Positions 36,050 to 46,208 of a DNA stretch of 64,000 nt are shown in pieces. Source of the stretch: Streptomyces camelliae (GTDB lineage Bacteria; Actinomycetota; Actinomycetes; Streptomycetales; Streptomycetaceae); NCBI RefSeq assembly GCF_027625935.1, contig NZ_CP115300.1:3844001-3908000 (forward strand), written 5' to 3'. Below the pieces are notes generated by a model. It had not been told where the DNA came from and did no database searches. It saw only the letters and a program-made list of their open reading frames with translations. The position numbers and the translations under genes were made by a program. Numbering within the stretch: the first letter of the stretch is position 1; each line of letters opens with the position of its first letter.

Positions 36050-36988
36050 ATGACCGTCTGCCTGCTCCTGCTGAGCGTCGTCGCCCTGACGGCCGCCCTG
36101 CCGGCGCCGCGCGCGCTGACCCGTGCCGCCTGGCCCGAGCGGGAACCCGTGGTCGCACTGTGGGTGTGGCAGTGCCTGGTCGCCACCGTCCTGCTGTGCT
36201 GCCTGGCCGCGCTGATCCTGGGCACTGCGGCCGTCTTCCACACCGTCCGCGACCGCGTCTTCGCCCCGGCGCCGCCCTCGGTGACCGCCGCGTACGACCT
36301 CTCCGCCGCACCGGTGTGGGCCACCACCCTCACCCTGCTGCTGGCCTTCGGGGCCGCCTGGACGACGGCCATGCTGGCCCGGGAGCTCGTCGAGGCCCGC
36401 CGCAGGCGCGGCCGGGCCCGCGCACAACTGCGTGAGCGCGCTCCCGATCTGCCGGCCGGACTGCCCGCGGCGCGCGGCCCGATGCTGGTGCTGGAGGACG
36501 AGTACCCGGACGCCTGGTGGATGCCGGGACACCCGCCGCAGCTGGTCGTCACCACGGGTGCGCTACAGCGCCTCACCGGCCACCAGCTCGACGCCGTCCT
36601 CACCCACGAACGCGGACACGCCCGAGCCCACCACGACTGGCTCCTGCACCTGTCCACCGCGCTCGCCACAGGCTTCCCGCGCGTGCCGCTCTTCGCCCAC
36701 TTCTGCGACCAGACGCACCGGCTGGTCGAGCTGGCGGCCGACGACACGGCGTCCCGCCGCTGCGGACACCTCACCACAGCCCTCGCGCTGATCGAGCTGA
36801 ACCAGCACCGGGGCGTCCTCTCCTGCGACTCCAGCCGCCGCCTGCTGGGCGAGCGCGTGGACCGCCTTCTGGAGCCCCCGCCACGGCTGCTGCGCCGGCA
36901 CCGGGCCCTGACGACGACGGTGGCCGCCTTGGTTCCGCTGCTGCCCCTGCTGATCACCTTCGCCCCGGGACTGACGGCACTGACCTGA
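36050..36988 (+). CDS. M56/M48-type membrane metallopeptidase (BlaR1-like)
   Basis: The 312-residue protein has two or three N-terminal helices (3-20, 35-65, 88-110), a cytoplasmic zinc-protease domain with HERGH at residues 186-190, a further ligand region VELAADDTASRR, and a C-terminal helix (LTTTVAALVPLLPLLITFA). This is the layout of BlaR1/MecR1-family peptidases without the penicillin-binding sensor domain. In actinobacteria such proteins are often paired with a BlaI-type repressor; none is encoded beside it. ATG 36050 has only a weak ribosome site. Confidence 0.87.
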   Translation: MTVCLLLLSVVALTAALPAPRALTRAAWPEREPVVALWVWQCLVATVLLCCLAALILGTAAVFHTVRDRVFAPAPPSVTAAYDLSAAPVWATTLTLLLAFGAAWTTAMLARELVEARRRRGRARAQLRERAPDLPAGLPAARGPMLVLEDEYPDAWWMPGHPPQLVVTTGALQRLTGHQLDAVLTHERGHARAHHDWLLHLSTALATGFPRVPLFAHFCDQTHRLVELAADDTASRRCGHLTTALALIELNQHRGVLSCDSSRRLLGERVDRLLEPPPRLLRRHRALTTTVAALVPLLPLLITFAPGLTALT

Positions 36989-37097
36989 CAGGCTGGCCAG
37001 GTGGCAGATCTTCCCGAACGAAAAGGAAAACCCGCAGCTCAGCGACGTATCCGACGCCCCCTCACCTGGCGCAACACTTCGGCAACACGACTTTCCC

Positions 37098-37110
37098 TAC
37101 CGCATCGGTA
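37098..37110. promoter_or_regulatory. Short inverted repeat at the GntR gene start
   Basis: TACCG-CAT-CGGTA (37098-37110) overlaps or just precedes the start of the GntR-family gene. GntR/UTRA regulators commonly bind short palindromes near their own start, so this may be the operator of the regulator and operon; it is short and could occur by chance. Confidence 0.35.
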
Positions 37111-37913
37111 TGGTTCCAGCCATGCCTCCCGCCGATCGCCCCCGAGACCACGCCGGTCAGGGCGCCGCGACCACCGTCGCCGCCCACCGGACGCGTCGTC
37201 GGCTGCGCGCGGACCGGGCCCGGCAGCTCGCCGACCTCCTGCGCCGCCAGATCATCGGCGGCGCCTTCCAGGAAGGCCCCCTCCCGCACGAGTCGACCCT
37301 CGCCGCCGACTACCGCGCCTCCCGCAACACCATCCGCCAGGCCCTGGACCTGCTCCGGGCCGAGGGCCTGGTGGAGCGACTGCCCGGCGTCGGCACCGTG
37401 GTCGTCGCCCGGAAGTACCCGCACGGGCTCGACCGTCTGATGGGCCTCGCGGAAACCCTCCGCGAACACGGCCGCGTCACCAACGAGGTCCGCACCATGG
37501 GCCCCGCCCCCGCCCCCGCCCCGGTCGCCGACCGCCTCGGCGTCCCGGCCGGCGCCGACGTCCTGTGCATCGAACGCCTGCGCCGCCTCAACGGCCTTCC
37601 CCTCTCGCTCGACCTCACCTACATCCCGCTCGACCTCGGCACCGCCCTGCTCGGCGCCGACTTGGAGAACACCGATGTCTTCCGCCTCCTGGAAGCCATC
37701 ACCGGCCAGCGTCTCGGCCACGCCGAGATCACCCTGGAGGCGGTGAACGCGGACGCCCACTCCGCCGCCGTCCTCCAGGCCCCGCGTGGCGCCGCCGTAC
37801 TGATGCTGGAACGCCTCACCCACCTCGCCGACGGCCGCCCCGTCGACCTGGAGTTCATCCGCTTCCGCGGCGACCGCATCACCATGAGCGGCCTGCTCCA
37901 CCGGTCGCTGTAA
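37110..37913 (+). CDS. GntR-family regulator with UTRA ligand domain
   Basis: The 267-residue regulator has an N-terminal GntR winged helix (QLADLLRRQIIGGAFQEG...LAADYRASRNTIRQALDLLRAEGLVERLPGVGTVVV, about 38-100) and a C-terminal UTRA effector domain ending VDLEFIRFRGDRITM. HutC/PhnF-type members sense small ligands such as sugars, amino-acid derivatives or phosphonates. ATG 37110 is used; ATG 37122 is equally plausible, and neither has a strong ribosome site. It heads the accessory operon of ferredoxin, ABC importer and AprA-like flavoprotein and is its likely regulator. It ends 45 bases before the ferredoxin gene. Confidence 0.9.
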   Translation: MVPAMPPADRPRDHAGQGAATTVAAHRTRRRLRADRARQLADLLRRQIIGGAFQEGPLPHESTLAADYRASRNTIRQALDLLRAEGLVERLPGVGTVVVARKYPHGLDRLMGLAETLREHGRVTNEVRTMGPAPAPAPVADRLGVPAGADVLCIERLRRLNGLPLSLDLTYIPLDLGTALLGADLENTDVFRLLEAITGQRLGHAEITLEAVNADAHSAAVLQAPRGAAVLMLERLTHLADGRPVDLEFIRFRGDRITMSGLLHRSL

Positions 37914-37958
37914 CCGGCCGCCGCAACCGCCCCGCCCGCACGTTTCCTGGAGACAGCC

Positions 37959-38186
37959 ATGCCCTTGGCGCCCCAGCGGGCCGACGTGCCCGTGACCATC
38001 GACGAGTCGAAGTGCATCGACGGCTGCACCCTCTGCGTGGACATGTGCCCGCTGGACTCCCTCGCCATCGACGACAGCACCGGCAAGGCGTACATGCACG
38101 TCGACGAGTGCTGGTACTGCGGCCCGTGCGCGGCCCGCTGCCCCACCGGCGCCGTCACGGTCAACATGCCCTATCTGCTCCGGTGA
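37959..38186 (+). CDS. Small 2x[4Fe-4S] ferredoxin (AprB-like)
   Basis: The 75-residue protein has two cluster motifs: CIDGCTLCVDMCP (Cys19, 23, 26, 30) and CWYCGPCAARCP (Cys48, 51, 54, 58). The first has a C-x3-C opening rather than the usual C-x2-C, the second is canonical. The start ATG has CTGGAG 9 bases upstream. With the AprA-like flavoprotein four genes downstream it recalls the AprAB pair, where AprB passes electrons to the FAD of AprA. It lacks the long C-terminal extension of dissimilatory AprB, so it is better seen as a minimal electron donor or acceptor. Confidence 0.88.
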   Translation: MPLAPQRADVPVTIDESKCIDGCTLCVDMCPLDSLAIDDSTGKAYMHVDECWYCGPCAARCPTGAVTVNMPYLLR

Positions 38187-38201
38187 GAGGCCCGAACTCC
38201 C

Positions 38202-39545
38202 GTGGAACGCACCACGCTTGTCCTTACAGCTGCCCTTTTCCTCCTCCCTCTGACCGGCTGCGCCGGCAGCGCCGAGGCCGGTGACGGCAAGAACGTCACC
38301 ATCACCATCGGCTACCAGTCCAAGACCATCAACACCGTCACGGCGGGCACCCTGCTGCGCTCCCTCGGCTACTTCGAGAGGGACCTGAACGCCCTGCACG
38401 ACGGCCACACCTACAAGGTCGACTGGCAGGACTACGCCACCGGCGCCCCGATCACCGCCCAGATGACCGCTGGAAAGATCGACATCGGCTCGATGGGTGA
38501 TTTCCCGCTGCTGCTGAACGCGGCCCGCGGCAAGCAGCTCGGGCGGCCCACCCACCTGGTCTCGGTTACCGGCTACAACCTGCGTGGCGGCCTCAACACC
38601 GTGGTCACCGCGCCTGATTCGACGCTCACCTCGCTGAAGGACCTGAAGGGCAAGAAGGTCTCCACGAGCATCGGCTCCGCAGCCGACGGCACGCTCGTGC
38701 GGGCCCTGCAGCGTGTCGGCATCGACCCGGACAAGGACATCTCCAAGCTCAACCAGCAGCCCGCCGTGGGCGCCTCGGCGCTCTCCTCCGGCAGCGTGGA
38801 CGCCCTGTCGCAGTTCGTCGCCTGGCCTGGCCTGCTCGCCTACCAGGACAAGGCGAAGGCCCTGTACGACGGCGCACAGCTGAACCTGCCGACCTTCCAC
38901 GGCGTGACCGCCCGCGAGGACTTCGCCCGTCGGCACCCGGCGGTCCTGAAGGCGTTCCTCAAGGCCCAGGCCGAGGCGACGGACTACCTCAACGCCCACC
39001 CCGTCACCGCCGCGGAGGAGGTCGCCCAGGCCACCGGTCTGCCCGCCGAGGTGGTCTACCTCTACAACGGCGCCCGCGGCATCGCCACCTTCGACCCGGC
39101 GGTCAAGCCTCAGCTCGTCTCCGCTCTGAAGCAGGACGTGTCCGTGCTGAAAGCCGCCAAGCTGACCGGCGACATCGACGTGGACTCGTTCGTCGACGAC
39201 CAGTACGTGAAGAAGGCCCTTGGCACCTCCTACACCAAGTGGCTCACCGAGACGCCCGCGCCGGCCACGAGCGAGGTGTGGGCCAAGGGCAGTGACAAGA
39301 CCGTCTCCTTCAAGTCCGCCCGGGAGCTGCTGGCGTACGTGGCCCAGCACCAGGACCGAATCCGTGGCGCCTACGTGCCCGACGCCACCACCGGCACGCT
39401 CTGGTTCGCCGAGAAGGCCGTCTGGGTGACCGACGGCGACCAGCTGCTGCCCTTCGTCACCCCTGCGACCGCGCAGACCTATGTCACCGCCCACGGCGGC
39501 GCCCGCATCGTGTCGTACCGCGAAGCTCTGGGACGCGCCTCATGA
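38202..39545 (+). CDS. ABC-importer substrate-binding lipoprotein fused to a NosL-like domain
   Basis: The 447-residue precursor has a lipoprotein signal with lipobox LTGC (Cys20). Residues about 30-355 are a SsuA/TauA-type (NMT1-like) binding protein: TITIGYQSKTINTVTAGTLL, GKIDIGSMGDFPLLLN and LKDLKGKKVSTSIGSAADGTLVRALQRVGID. Residues 367-447 form an extra domain resembling NosL: SFKSARELLAYVAQHQDRI, then GAYVPDATTGTLWFAEKAVWV and AHGGARIVSYREAL. NosL is a copper chaperone for nitrous oxide reductase; its N-terminal Cys/Met pair is not evident here. The GTG at 38202 lies 15 bases after the ferredoxin stop. The ligand is probably a sulfonate or related oxyanion. Confidence 0.87.
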   Translation: MERTTLVLTAALFLLPLTGCAGSAEAGDGKNVTITIGYQSKTINTVTAGTLLRSLGYFERDLNALHDGHTYKVDWQDYATGAPITAQMTAGKIDIGSMGDFPLLLNAARGKQLGRPTHLVSVTGYNLRGGLNTVVTAPDSTLTSLKDLKGKKVSTSIGSAADGTLVRALQRVGIDPDKDISKLNQQPAVGASALSSGSVDALSQFVAWPGLLAYQDKAKALYDGAQLNLPTFHGVTAREDFARRHPAVLKAFLKAQAEATDYLNAHPVTAAEEVAQATGLPAEVVYLYNGARGIATFDPAVKPQLVSALKQDVSVLKAAKLTGDIDVDSFVDDQYVKKALGTSYTKWLTETPAPATSEVWAKGSDKTVSFKSARELLAYVAQHQDRIRGAYVPDATTGTLWFAEKAVWVTDGDQLLPFVTPATAQTYVTAHGGARIVSYREALGRAS

Positions 39546-40456
39546 CCCGGCCGCCCCTTGCCCGGTATACGCTGCGCACCGCCTCCCTGGCCGCTTTCCT
39601 CTGCCTGTGGCAGCTGCTGACCGACCTGAAGGTCGACCTGTGGCTACGCTTCTCGCAGTTCCCGACGGTCACCGAGGTCGCCCGCGCCTTCGCCGACCGG
39701 CTCTCCGGCGGCGACTACTGGACCGACCTCACCGACAGCCTCACCCGTATCCTCACCGGCTTCGCGCTGGCGGCCGTCCTGGGCGTGGCGACCGGCGTGC
39801 TCGTCGCCCGCTCGCGGCTCGCCGAGGACCTGCTCGGTCCGGTCCTGGAAGTGATCCGCCCGATCCCTGCGATCGCCCTCGTCCCGGTCGCGATCCTGCT
39901 CTTTCCTTCCAACGAGCAGGGCATCGTCTTCATCACCTGCACCGCAGCCTTCTTCCCCGTGCTGGTCTCCACCCGGCACGCCGTCCGTGCGCTGACCCCC
40001 GTCTGGGAGGAAGCGGTGCGCACCATGGGTGGTGGACGGCTGCGGATCCTCGGGTCGGTCGTGCTGCCCGGCGCGCTGCCCGGCATCTTCGGCGGGCTGT
40101 CGGTCGGCATCGGCGTGTCGTGGATCTGTGTGATCTCCGCCGAGATGATCTCCGGCCAGTACGGGGTCGGTTACCGCACCTGGCAGGACTACACGGTGGT
40201 GAACTATTCCGGCGTCTTCGTCGGCATGGTCACCATCGGCGTCCTCGGCTGGGTCACCTCCACGGCCGTGGAACTCCTCGGCCGGCGCCTGACCCGCTGG
40301 CTGCCCCACACCTCGTACATCCCCACTGGCCGCACCCGCGTGCCCCGGCCGGCCGTCACCCCTGTCCGTGCCGACCGCAAGGCCGAGCATCACACCCAGC
40401 CCGAGCAGCAGGGCCACAAGGACACCGAGGAGGCCCACGATGAGCACCTCGTCTGA
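39542..40456 (+). CDS. ABC-importer permease (SsuC/TauC type)
   Basis: The 304-residue permease has about six helices and the cytoplasmic coupling EAA loop EEAVRTMGGGRLRILGSVVLPGALPGIFGGLSVG. RPIPAIALVPVAILLF is characteristic of the sulfonate/nitrate/taurine group. The hydrophilic tail of about 50 residues (TRVPRPAVTPVRADRKAEHHT) is longer than usual and overlaps the ATPase start. ATG 39542 overlaps the binding-protein stop (ATGA). It works with the neighbouring binding protein and ATPase. Confidence 0.92.
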   Translation: MTRPPLARYTLRTASLAAFLCLWQLLTDLKVDLWLRFSQFPTVTEVARAFADRLSGGDYWTDLTDSLTRILTGFALAAVLGVATGVLVARSRLAEDLLGPVLEVIRPIPAIALVPVAILLFPSNEQGIVFITCTAAFFPVLVSTRHAVRALTPVWEEAVRTMGGGRLRILGSVVLPGALPGIFGGLSVGIGVSWICVISAEMISGQYGVGYRTWQDYTVVNYSGVFVGMVTIGVLGWVTSTAVELLGRRLTRWLPHTSYIPTGRTRVPRPAVTPVRADRKAEHHTQPEQQGHKDTEEAHDEHLV

Positions 40457-41228
40457 AACCGTCACCGCTCCCGTCGCGCCGATATCGGGGGCCGTACGCG
40501 GCACCCGGCTCATCTTCCGTTCTGCCGTGCTCGGCCGCCCGGACGCGCCGGTGCTGTACAACGTCGACCTGGATGTCGCTCCCGGTGAGATCCTCACCGT
40601 CGTCGGCCCGTCCGGCTGCGGAAAGTCCACGCTTCTGCGCACCCTCGCCGGGTTGCTGCCTGCGCTGGGCGGCACGGCCGAGGTGGACGGCAACCCGCTG
40701 ACCGGGCCGTCGGCCGACCGCGCGCTGGTCTTCCAGGAGGACGCACTGCTGCCCTGGCGCACCTTGCGCGGGAACGTCGAGCTTCCACTCGCCATCAGCG
40801 GCGTGCCGCGCGGTGAACGCCGTGCCCGGGCCGAGTCCTGGCTCGAACGGGTCGGACTCAGCGCGCAGGCAGGACAGTTGCCGCACCGGGTGTCGGGCGG
40901 GCAGCGCCAGCGTGCCCAGTTGGCCCGCGCGCTGGCCGACAGCCCGCGTGCGGTCCTCATGGACGAGCCTTTCGGCGCCCTCGACGCCCAGACCCGCTCC
41001 GGCATGCAGGACCTGCTGGTGGAGGTGCTCCGCGGCACGGGGGCAACCGTCGTCTTCGTCACGCACGATGTGGACGAGGCCCTCTTCCTCGGCGACCGCG
41101 TGGCCCTGCTCGGCTCCGGCCGAGTCGTCGCCGTACGCGACGTCCCCGGGCCCCGCGACCGTGGCGCCGTGGACGACCCGGCCCGCGCGGCCCTGCGCCG
41201 CGACATCCTCACCTCTCTCGGCTCCTGA
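40440..41228 (+). CDS. ABC-importer ATP-binding protein (SsuB/TauB type)
   Basis: The 262-residue ATPase has Walker A GPSGCGKST (56-64), Q-loop FQEDALLPW, signature VSGGQRQRAQLARAL, Walker B RAVLMDEPFGALD and H-loop FVTHDVDEA. The DALLPW segment is typical of the sulfonate/nitrate/taurine family. ATG 40440 has GAGGAGG upstream and lies within the 3' end of the permease gene (17-base overlap). The AprA-like gene follows after 11 bases, so importer and flavoprotein form one transcript. Confidence 0.93.
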   Translation: MSTSSETVTAPVAPISGAVRGTRLIFRSAVLGRPDAPVLYNVDLDVAPGEILTVVGPSGCGKSTLLRTLAGLLPALGGTAEVDGNPLTGPSADRALVFQEDALLPWRTLRGNVELPLAISGVPRGERRARAESWLERVGLSAQAGQLPHRVSGGQRQRAQLARALADSPRAVLMDEPFGALDAQTRSGMQDLLVEVLRGTGATVVFVTHDVDEALFLGDRVALLGSGRVVAVRDVPGPRDRGAVDDPARAALRRDILTSLGS

Positions 41229-41239
41229 AAGGCACCCCG

Positions 41240-44005
41240 GTGACCACCCCCGCCACCACTCCTCCGGAGATTCCCGCCGTCACCGACGCCGAGGAGCTGA
41301 CCTGCGACGTCCTCGTCATCGGCGGCGGCACCGCCGGCACCATGGCTGCCCTGACCGCCGCCGAGCGTGGCGCGGACGTCCTGTTGCTGGAGAAGGCCCA
41401 CGTCCGTCACTCCGGCGCGCTGGCCATGGGCATGGACGGCGTCAACAACGCGGTCGTCCCGGGCCGCGCCGAACCCGATGACTACGTCGCCGAGATCACC
41501 CGCGCCAACGACGGCATCGTCGACCAGTCCACCGTCCGCCAGACCGCCACGCGCGGTTTCGCGATGGTGCAGCGGCTGGAGTCGTACGGGGTCAAGTTCG
41601 AGAAGGACGAGCACGGAGAGTACGCGGTCCGCCAGGTCCATCGCTCCGGCTCGTACGTACTGCCGATGCCAGAGGGCAAGGACGTCAAAAAGGTCCTCTA
41701 CCGGCAGTTGCGGCGGCGCGAGATGCGGGAGCGGATCCGGATCGAGAACCGGCTGATGCCGGTCCGGGTCCTGACCGCCGAGGGGCGGGCCGTGGGCGCC
41801 GTCGGCTTCCACACGCGCACGGGCGCCTTCGTCACCGTCCGCGCGGGCGCCGTCATCCTCGCGACCGGCGCCTGCGGCCGGCTCGGCCTGCCCGCCTCCG
41901 GCTACCTCTACGGCACCTACGAGAACCCCACCAACGCCGGTGACGGATACGCCATGGCCTACCACGCGGGCGCCGAGCTGACCGGCATCGAGTGCTTTCA
42001 GATCAACCCGCTGATCAAGGACTACAACGGCCCGGCCTGCGCCTACGTCGCCAACCCCTTCGGCGGCTACCAGGTCAACCGGCACGGCGAGCGGTTCGTC
42101 GACTCCGACTACTGGTCCGGGCAGATGATGGCCGAGTTCGCCGCCGAGGTGGCCGGCGACCGCGGCCCGGTCTACCTCAAGCTCAGCCATCTCCCCGAGG
42201 AGTCGGTCTGCGCCCTGGAGTCGATCCTGCACTCCACCGAACGCCCCACCCGGGGCACCTTCCACGCCGGACGCGGGCACGACTACCGCACCCACGACGT
42301 CGAGATGCACATCTCCGAGATCGGCCTGTGCGGCGGCCATTCCGCCTCCGGTGTCCGCGTCGACGACCACGCCCGCACGACCGTCCCCCGTCTGTACGCC
42401 GCCGGGGACCTCGCCTGCGTCCCGCACAACTACATGATCGGCGCGTTCGTCTTCGGCGACCTCGCGGGCGCGGACGCCGCCCAGTACACGGCGTACGAGG
42501 GCGAACTTCCCGCGGACCAGGTGCGCGAGGCGCACGAGCTGATCTACCGCCCGCTGCGCCACCCGGACGGTCCGCCGCAGCCCCAGGTCGAGTACAAGCT
42601 GCGCCGCTTCGTGAACGACTACGTCGCACCGCCGAAGTCCGGAGCGCGGCTCTCCCTCGCCCTGGAGGCCTTCGAGCGGATGCGCGCCGACATCGCCGCC
42701 ATGGGCGCCCGCACCCCGCACGAGCTGATGCGCTGCGCCGAGGTCACCTTCATCCGCGACTGCGCGGAGATGGCCGCCCGTGCCTCCCTCGCCCGTACCG
42801 AGTCCCGTTGGGGCCTCTACCACGAGCGTCTCGACCACCCCGGCCGTGACGACGCCTCCTGGTTCCACCATCTCGATCTGCACAAGTCCCCCTCTGGTGC
42901 CATGGAGTTCACGGCGCGTCCCGTGGCTCCCTATCTGGTTCCGGTCGAGGAGTTCGCGCCCGTCGGCGGTCCCTCCCGACGGATCGGCGAAGTCCGTCCG
43001 GAGCACGTGGCCACGGCCGGGCTGCGTGAGGTGGCGCCGGTCGCCGCAGGACCGGCCTCTGCGCGTGCCAGCGTCTCCGGCGAACGGGCCGGCACCCAGG
43101 GCACCGCCTCGCCTCGGCTCCTCCAGCTGCTGGAGCTGGCCGAGACGGAGCCCGAACTCGTAGCTCTGCAGCCCTACTTGACGGACACCGATGCGGCTGT
43201 CCGCCGTACGGCCGTCTCGGTCCTCACCGAGACCGTGCCGCCCGGCACCGGGCAGGCCCTGGCCGGCGCCCTCGCCGATCCCGATGCCGAGGTCCGCGCG
43301 TCCGCCGCGGCCTCGTTGCGCGAGCTCGTCGAGACCCTGCCGCCCGAACCCGCCCTGGGCGCCGCCCTCACCGGTGCGCTCGCCCAGGCCGATCCGGTGG
43401 TCCGGGCCGCCGCGCTCGATGTGCTGCGCGCCCTGCGGCTCGGCGAGGCCGGTGTGTTCGCGGCGGCGCTGGCCGACCCCGACGTCGGCGTCCGCACCGA
43501 GGCCGTACGGGCGCTGGTCTCGGTCGACGCCGTCCGGCCGTTGGCCGGTGCTGCGGACGATCCCTCCCGGGAGGTCCGGGTCGGCGTGGCCAAGGCGCTG
43601 GCCGCTGTCGGTCCGGCGGCGCCGACAGCGGCCGACCGGCAGTTGCTCACGGCCACGCTGGACCGTCTCACCGAGGACCCCGATGCCCTCGTACGCGGTG
43701 CCGCATTCGGTGCGCTGGCCGGCACCGGCTGCCCGCCGTCCCTCGCCGCCCGCGCCGTGGCCGCCCTGTCCGACCCGGCCTGGCAGGTCCGCTCCGGCGC
43801 CGCCACCGCGCTGTCGGCCGGGGCCGCCGACGTCGCCGTACCCGCCCTGGCCAAGGCCCTGGCCGACCCCAACGCCGACGTGCGCAAGGCTGCCGTACTC
43901 GCGCTGACCCGGCACCGTGCCACGGCGGAGGCCCGTGTGGCTCTCGCCACGGCGACGGCCGACTCGGACGCGGACGTCAGGGCCTACGCGGCGCGGGGGC
44001 TGTGA
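41240..44005 (+). CDS. AprA-family flavoprotein fused to C-terminal HEAT repeats
   Basis: The 921-residue protein starts with the FAD motif DVLVIGGGTAGTMAALTAAERG (23-44). Residues 1-600 follow the adenylylsulfate reductase alpha/fumarate reductase superfamily, with the AprA signature INPLIKDYNGPACAYV (255-270), ERFVDSDYWSGQMM (284-297), GGHSASGV (365-372) and LYAAGDLACVPHNYMIGAFVFGDLAG (385-410). From about 640 to the end come roughly nine alpha-helical HEAT units, each beginning with DPxxxVR (for example ADPDAEVRAS, SDPAWQVRSG, ADPNADVRKA). True AprA has no HEAT repeats. The probable partner is the operon's ferredoxin; the substrate is likely sulfite, APS or a sulfonate delivered by the importer. 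The GTG at 41240 follows AAAGGCACC. Confidence 0.88.
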   Translation: MTTPATTPPEIPAVTDAEELTCDVLVIGGGTAGTMAALTAAERGADVLLLEKAHVRHSGALAMGMDGVNNAVVPGRAEPDDYVAEITRANDGIVDQSTVRQTATRGFAMVQRLESYGVKFEKDEHGEYAVRQVHRSGSYVLPMPEGKDVKKVLYRQLRRREMRERIRIENRLMPVRVLTAEGRAVGAVGFHTRTGAFVTVRAGAVILATGACGRLGLPASGYLYGTYENPTNAGDGYAMAYHAGAELTGIECFQINPLIKDYNGPACAYVANPFGGYQVNRHGERFVDSDYWSGQMMAEFAAEVAGDRGPVYLKLSHLPEESVCALESILHSTERPTRGTFHAGRGHDYRTHDVEMHISEIGLCGGHSASGVRVDDHARTTVPRLYAAGDLACVPHNYMIGAFVFGDLAGADAAQYTAYEGELPADQVREAHELIYRPLRHPDGPPQPQVEYKLRRFVNDYVAPPKSGARLSLALEAFERMRADIAAMGARTPHELMRCAEVTFIRDCAEMAARASLARTESRWGLYHERLDHPGRDDASWFHHLDLHKSPSGAMEFTARPVAPYLVPVEEFAPVGGPSRRIGEVRPEHVATAGLREVAPVAAGPASARASVSGERAGTQGTASPRLLQLLELAETEPELVALQPYLTDTDAAVRRTAVSVLTETVPPGTGQALAGALADPDAEVRASAAASLRELVETLPPEPALGAALTGALAQADPVVRAAALDVLRALRLGEAGVFAAALADPDVGVRTEAVRALVSVDAVRPLAGAADDPSREVRVGVAKALAAVGPAAPTAADRQLLTATLDRLTEDPDALVRGAAFGALAGTGCPPSLAARAVAALSDPAWQVRSGAATALSAGAADVAVPALAKALADPNADVRKAAVLALTRHRATAEARVALATATADSDADVRAYAARGL

Positions 44006-44038
44006 CGCTCGCTCCCCGCATCGCCCCGGACGGGCCCG

Positions 44039-46027
<1,989 letters not shown>

Positions 46028-46140
46028 GGTCCTGTCCCCCGCCGGTCCCCCGTGTGTCGTCTCTCGACCGCTTCCTCCACGATAGGGGCCCGCACCGACA
46101 GCCACGGAGTTATCCACAGGCTCGCCCCGTTCCCCGGGCC

Positions 46141-46198
46141 GTACAGGCCGCTGCCCGGCACCCGCCTTCTGCGGGAGGTGCCGGGCAGCGGCCTGTAC
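46141..46198 (-). terminator. 21-bp perfect hairpin ending the nuoA-N operon
   Basis: A perfect 21-bp stem (46141-46161 and 46178-46198, starting GTACAGGCCGCTGCCCGGCAC) encloses a second small stem (CCCGC/GCGGG), beginning 11 bases after the nuoN stop. It is the likely terminator of the 16-kb nuo transcript and isolates recQ. It lacks a U tract. Confidence 0.8.
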
Positions 46199-46208
46199 GA
46201 GCGGAGTG

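Noticed and set aside
37062..39494. An 810-residue minus-strand open frame
   Set aside because: It is antisense to the GntR, ferredoxin and binding-protein genes and shows only shadow composition.
39644..43915. A 1,423-residue minus-strand open frame
   Set aside because: It lies antisense to the permease, ATPase and AprA-like genes, all of which have conserved motifs in their own frame. Its composition (Gly, Arg, Asp, Gln, Val) is typical of reverse-strand frames in Streptomyces.
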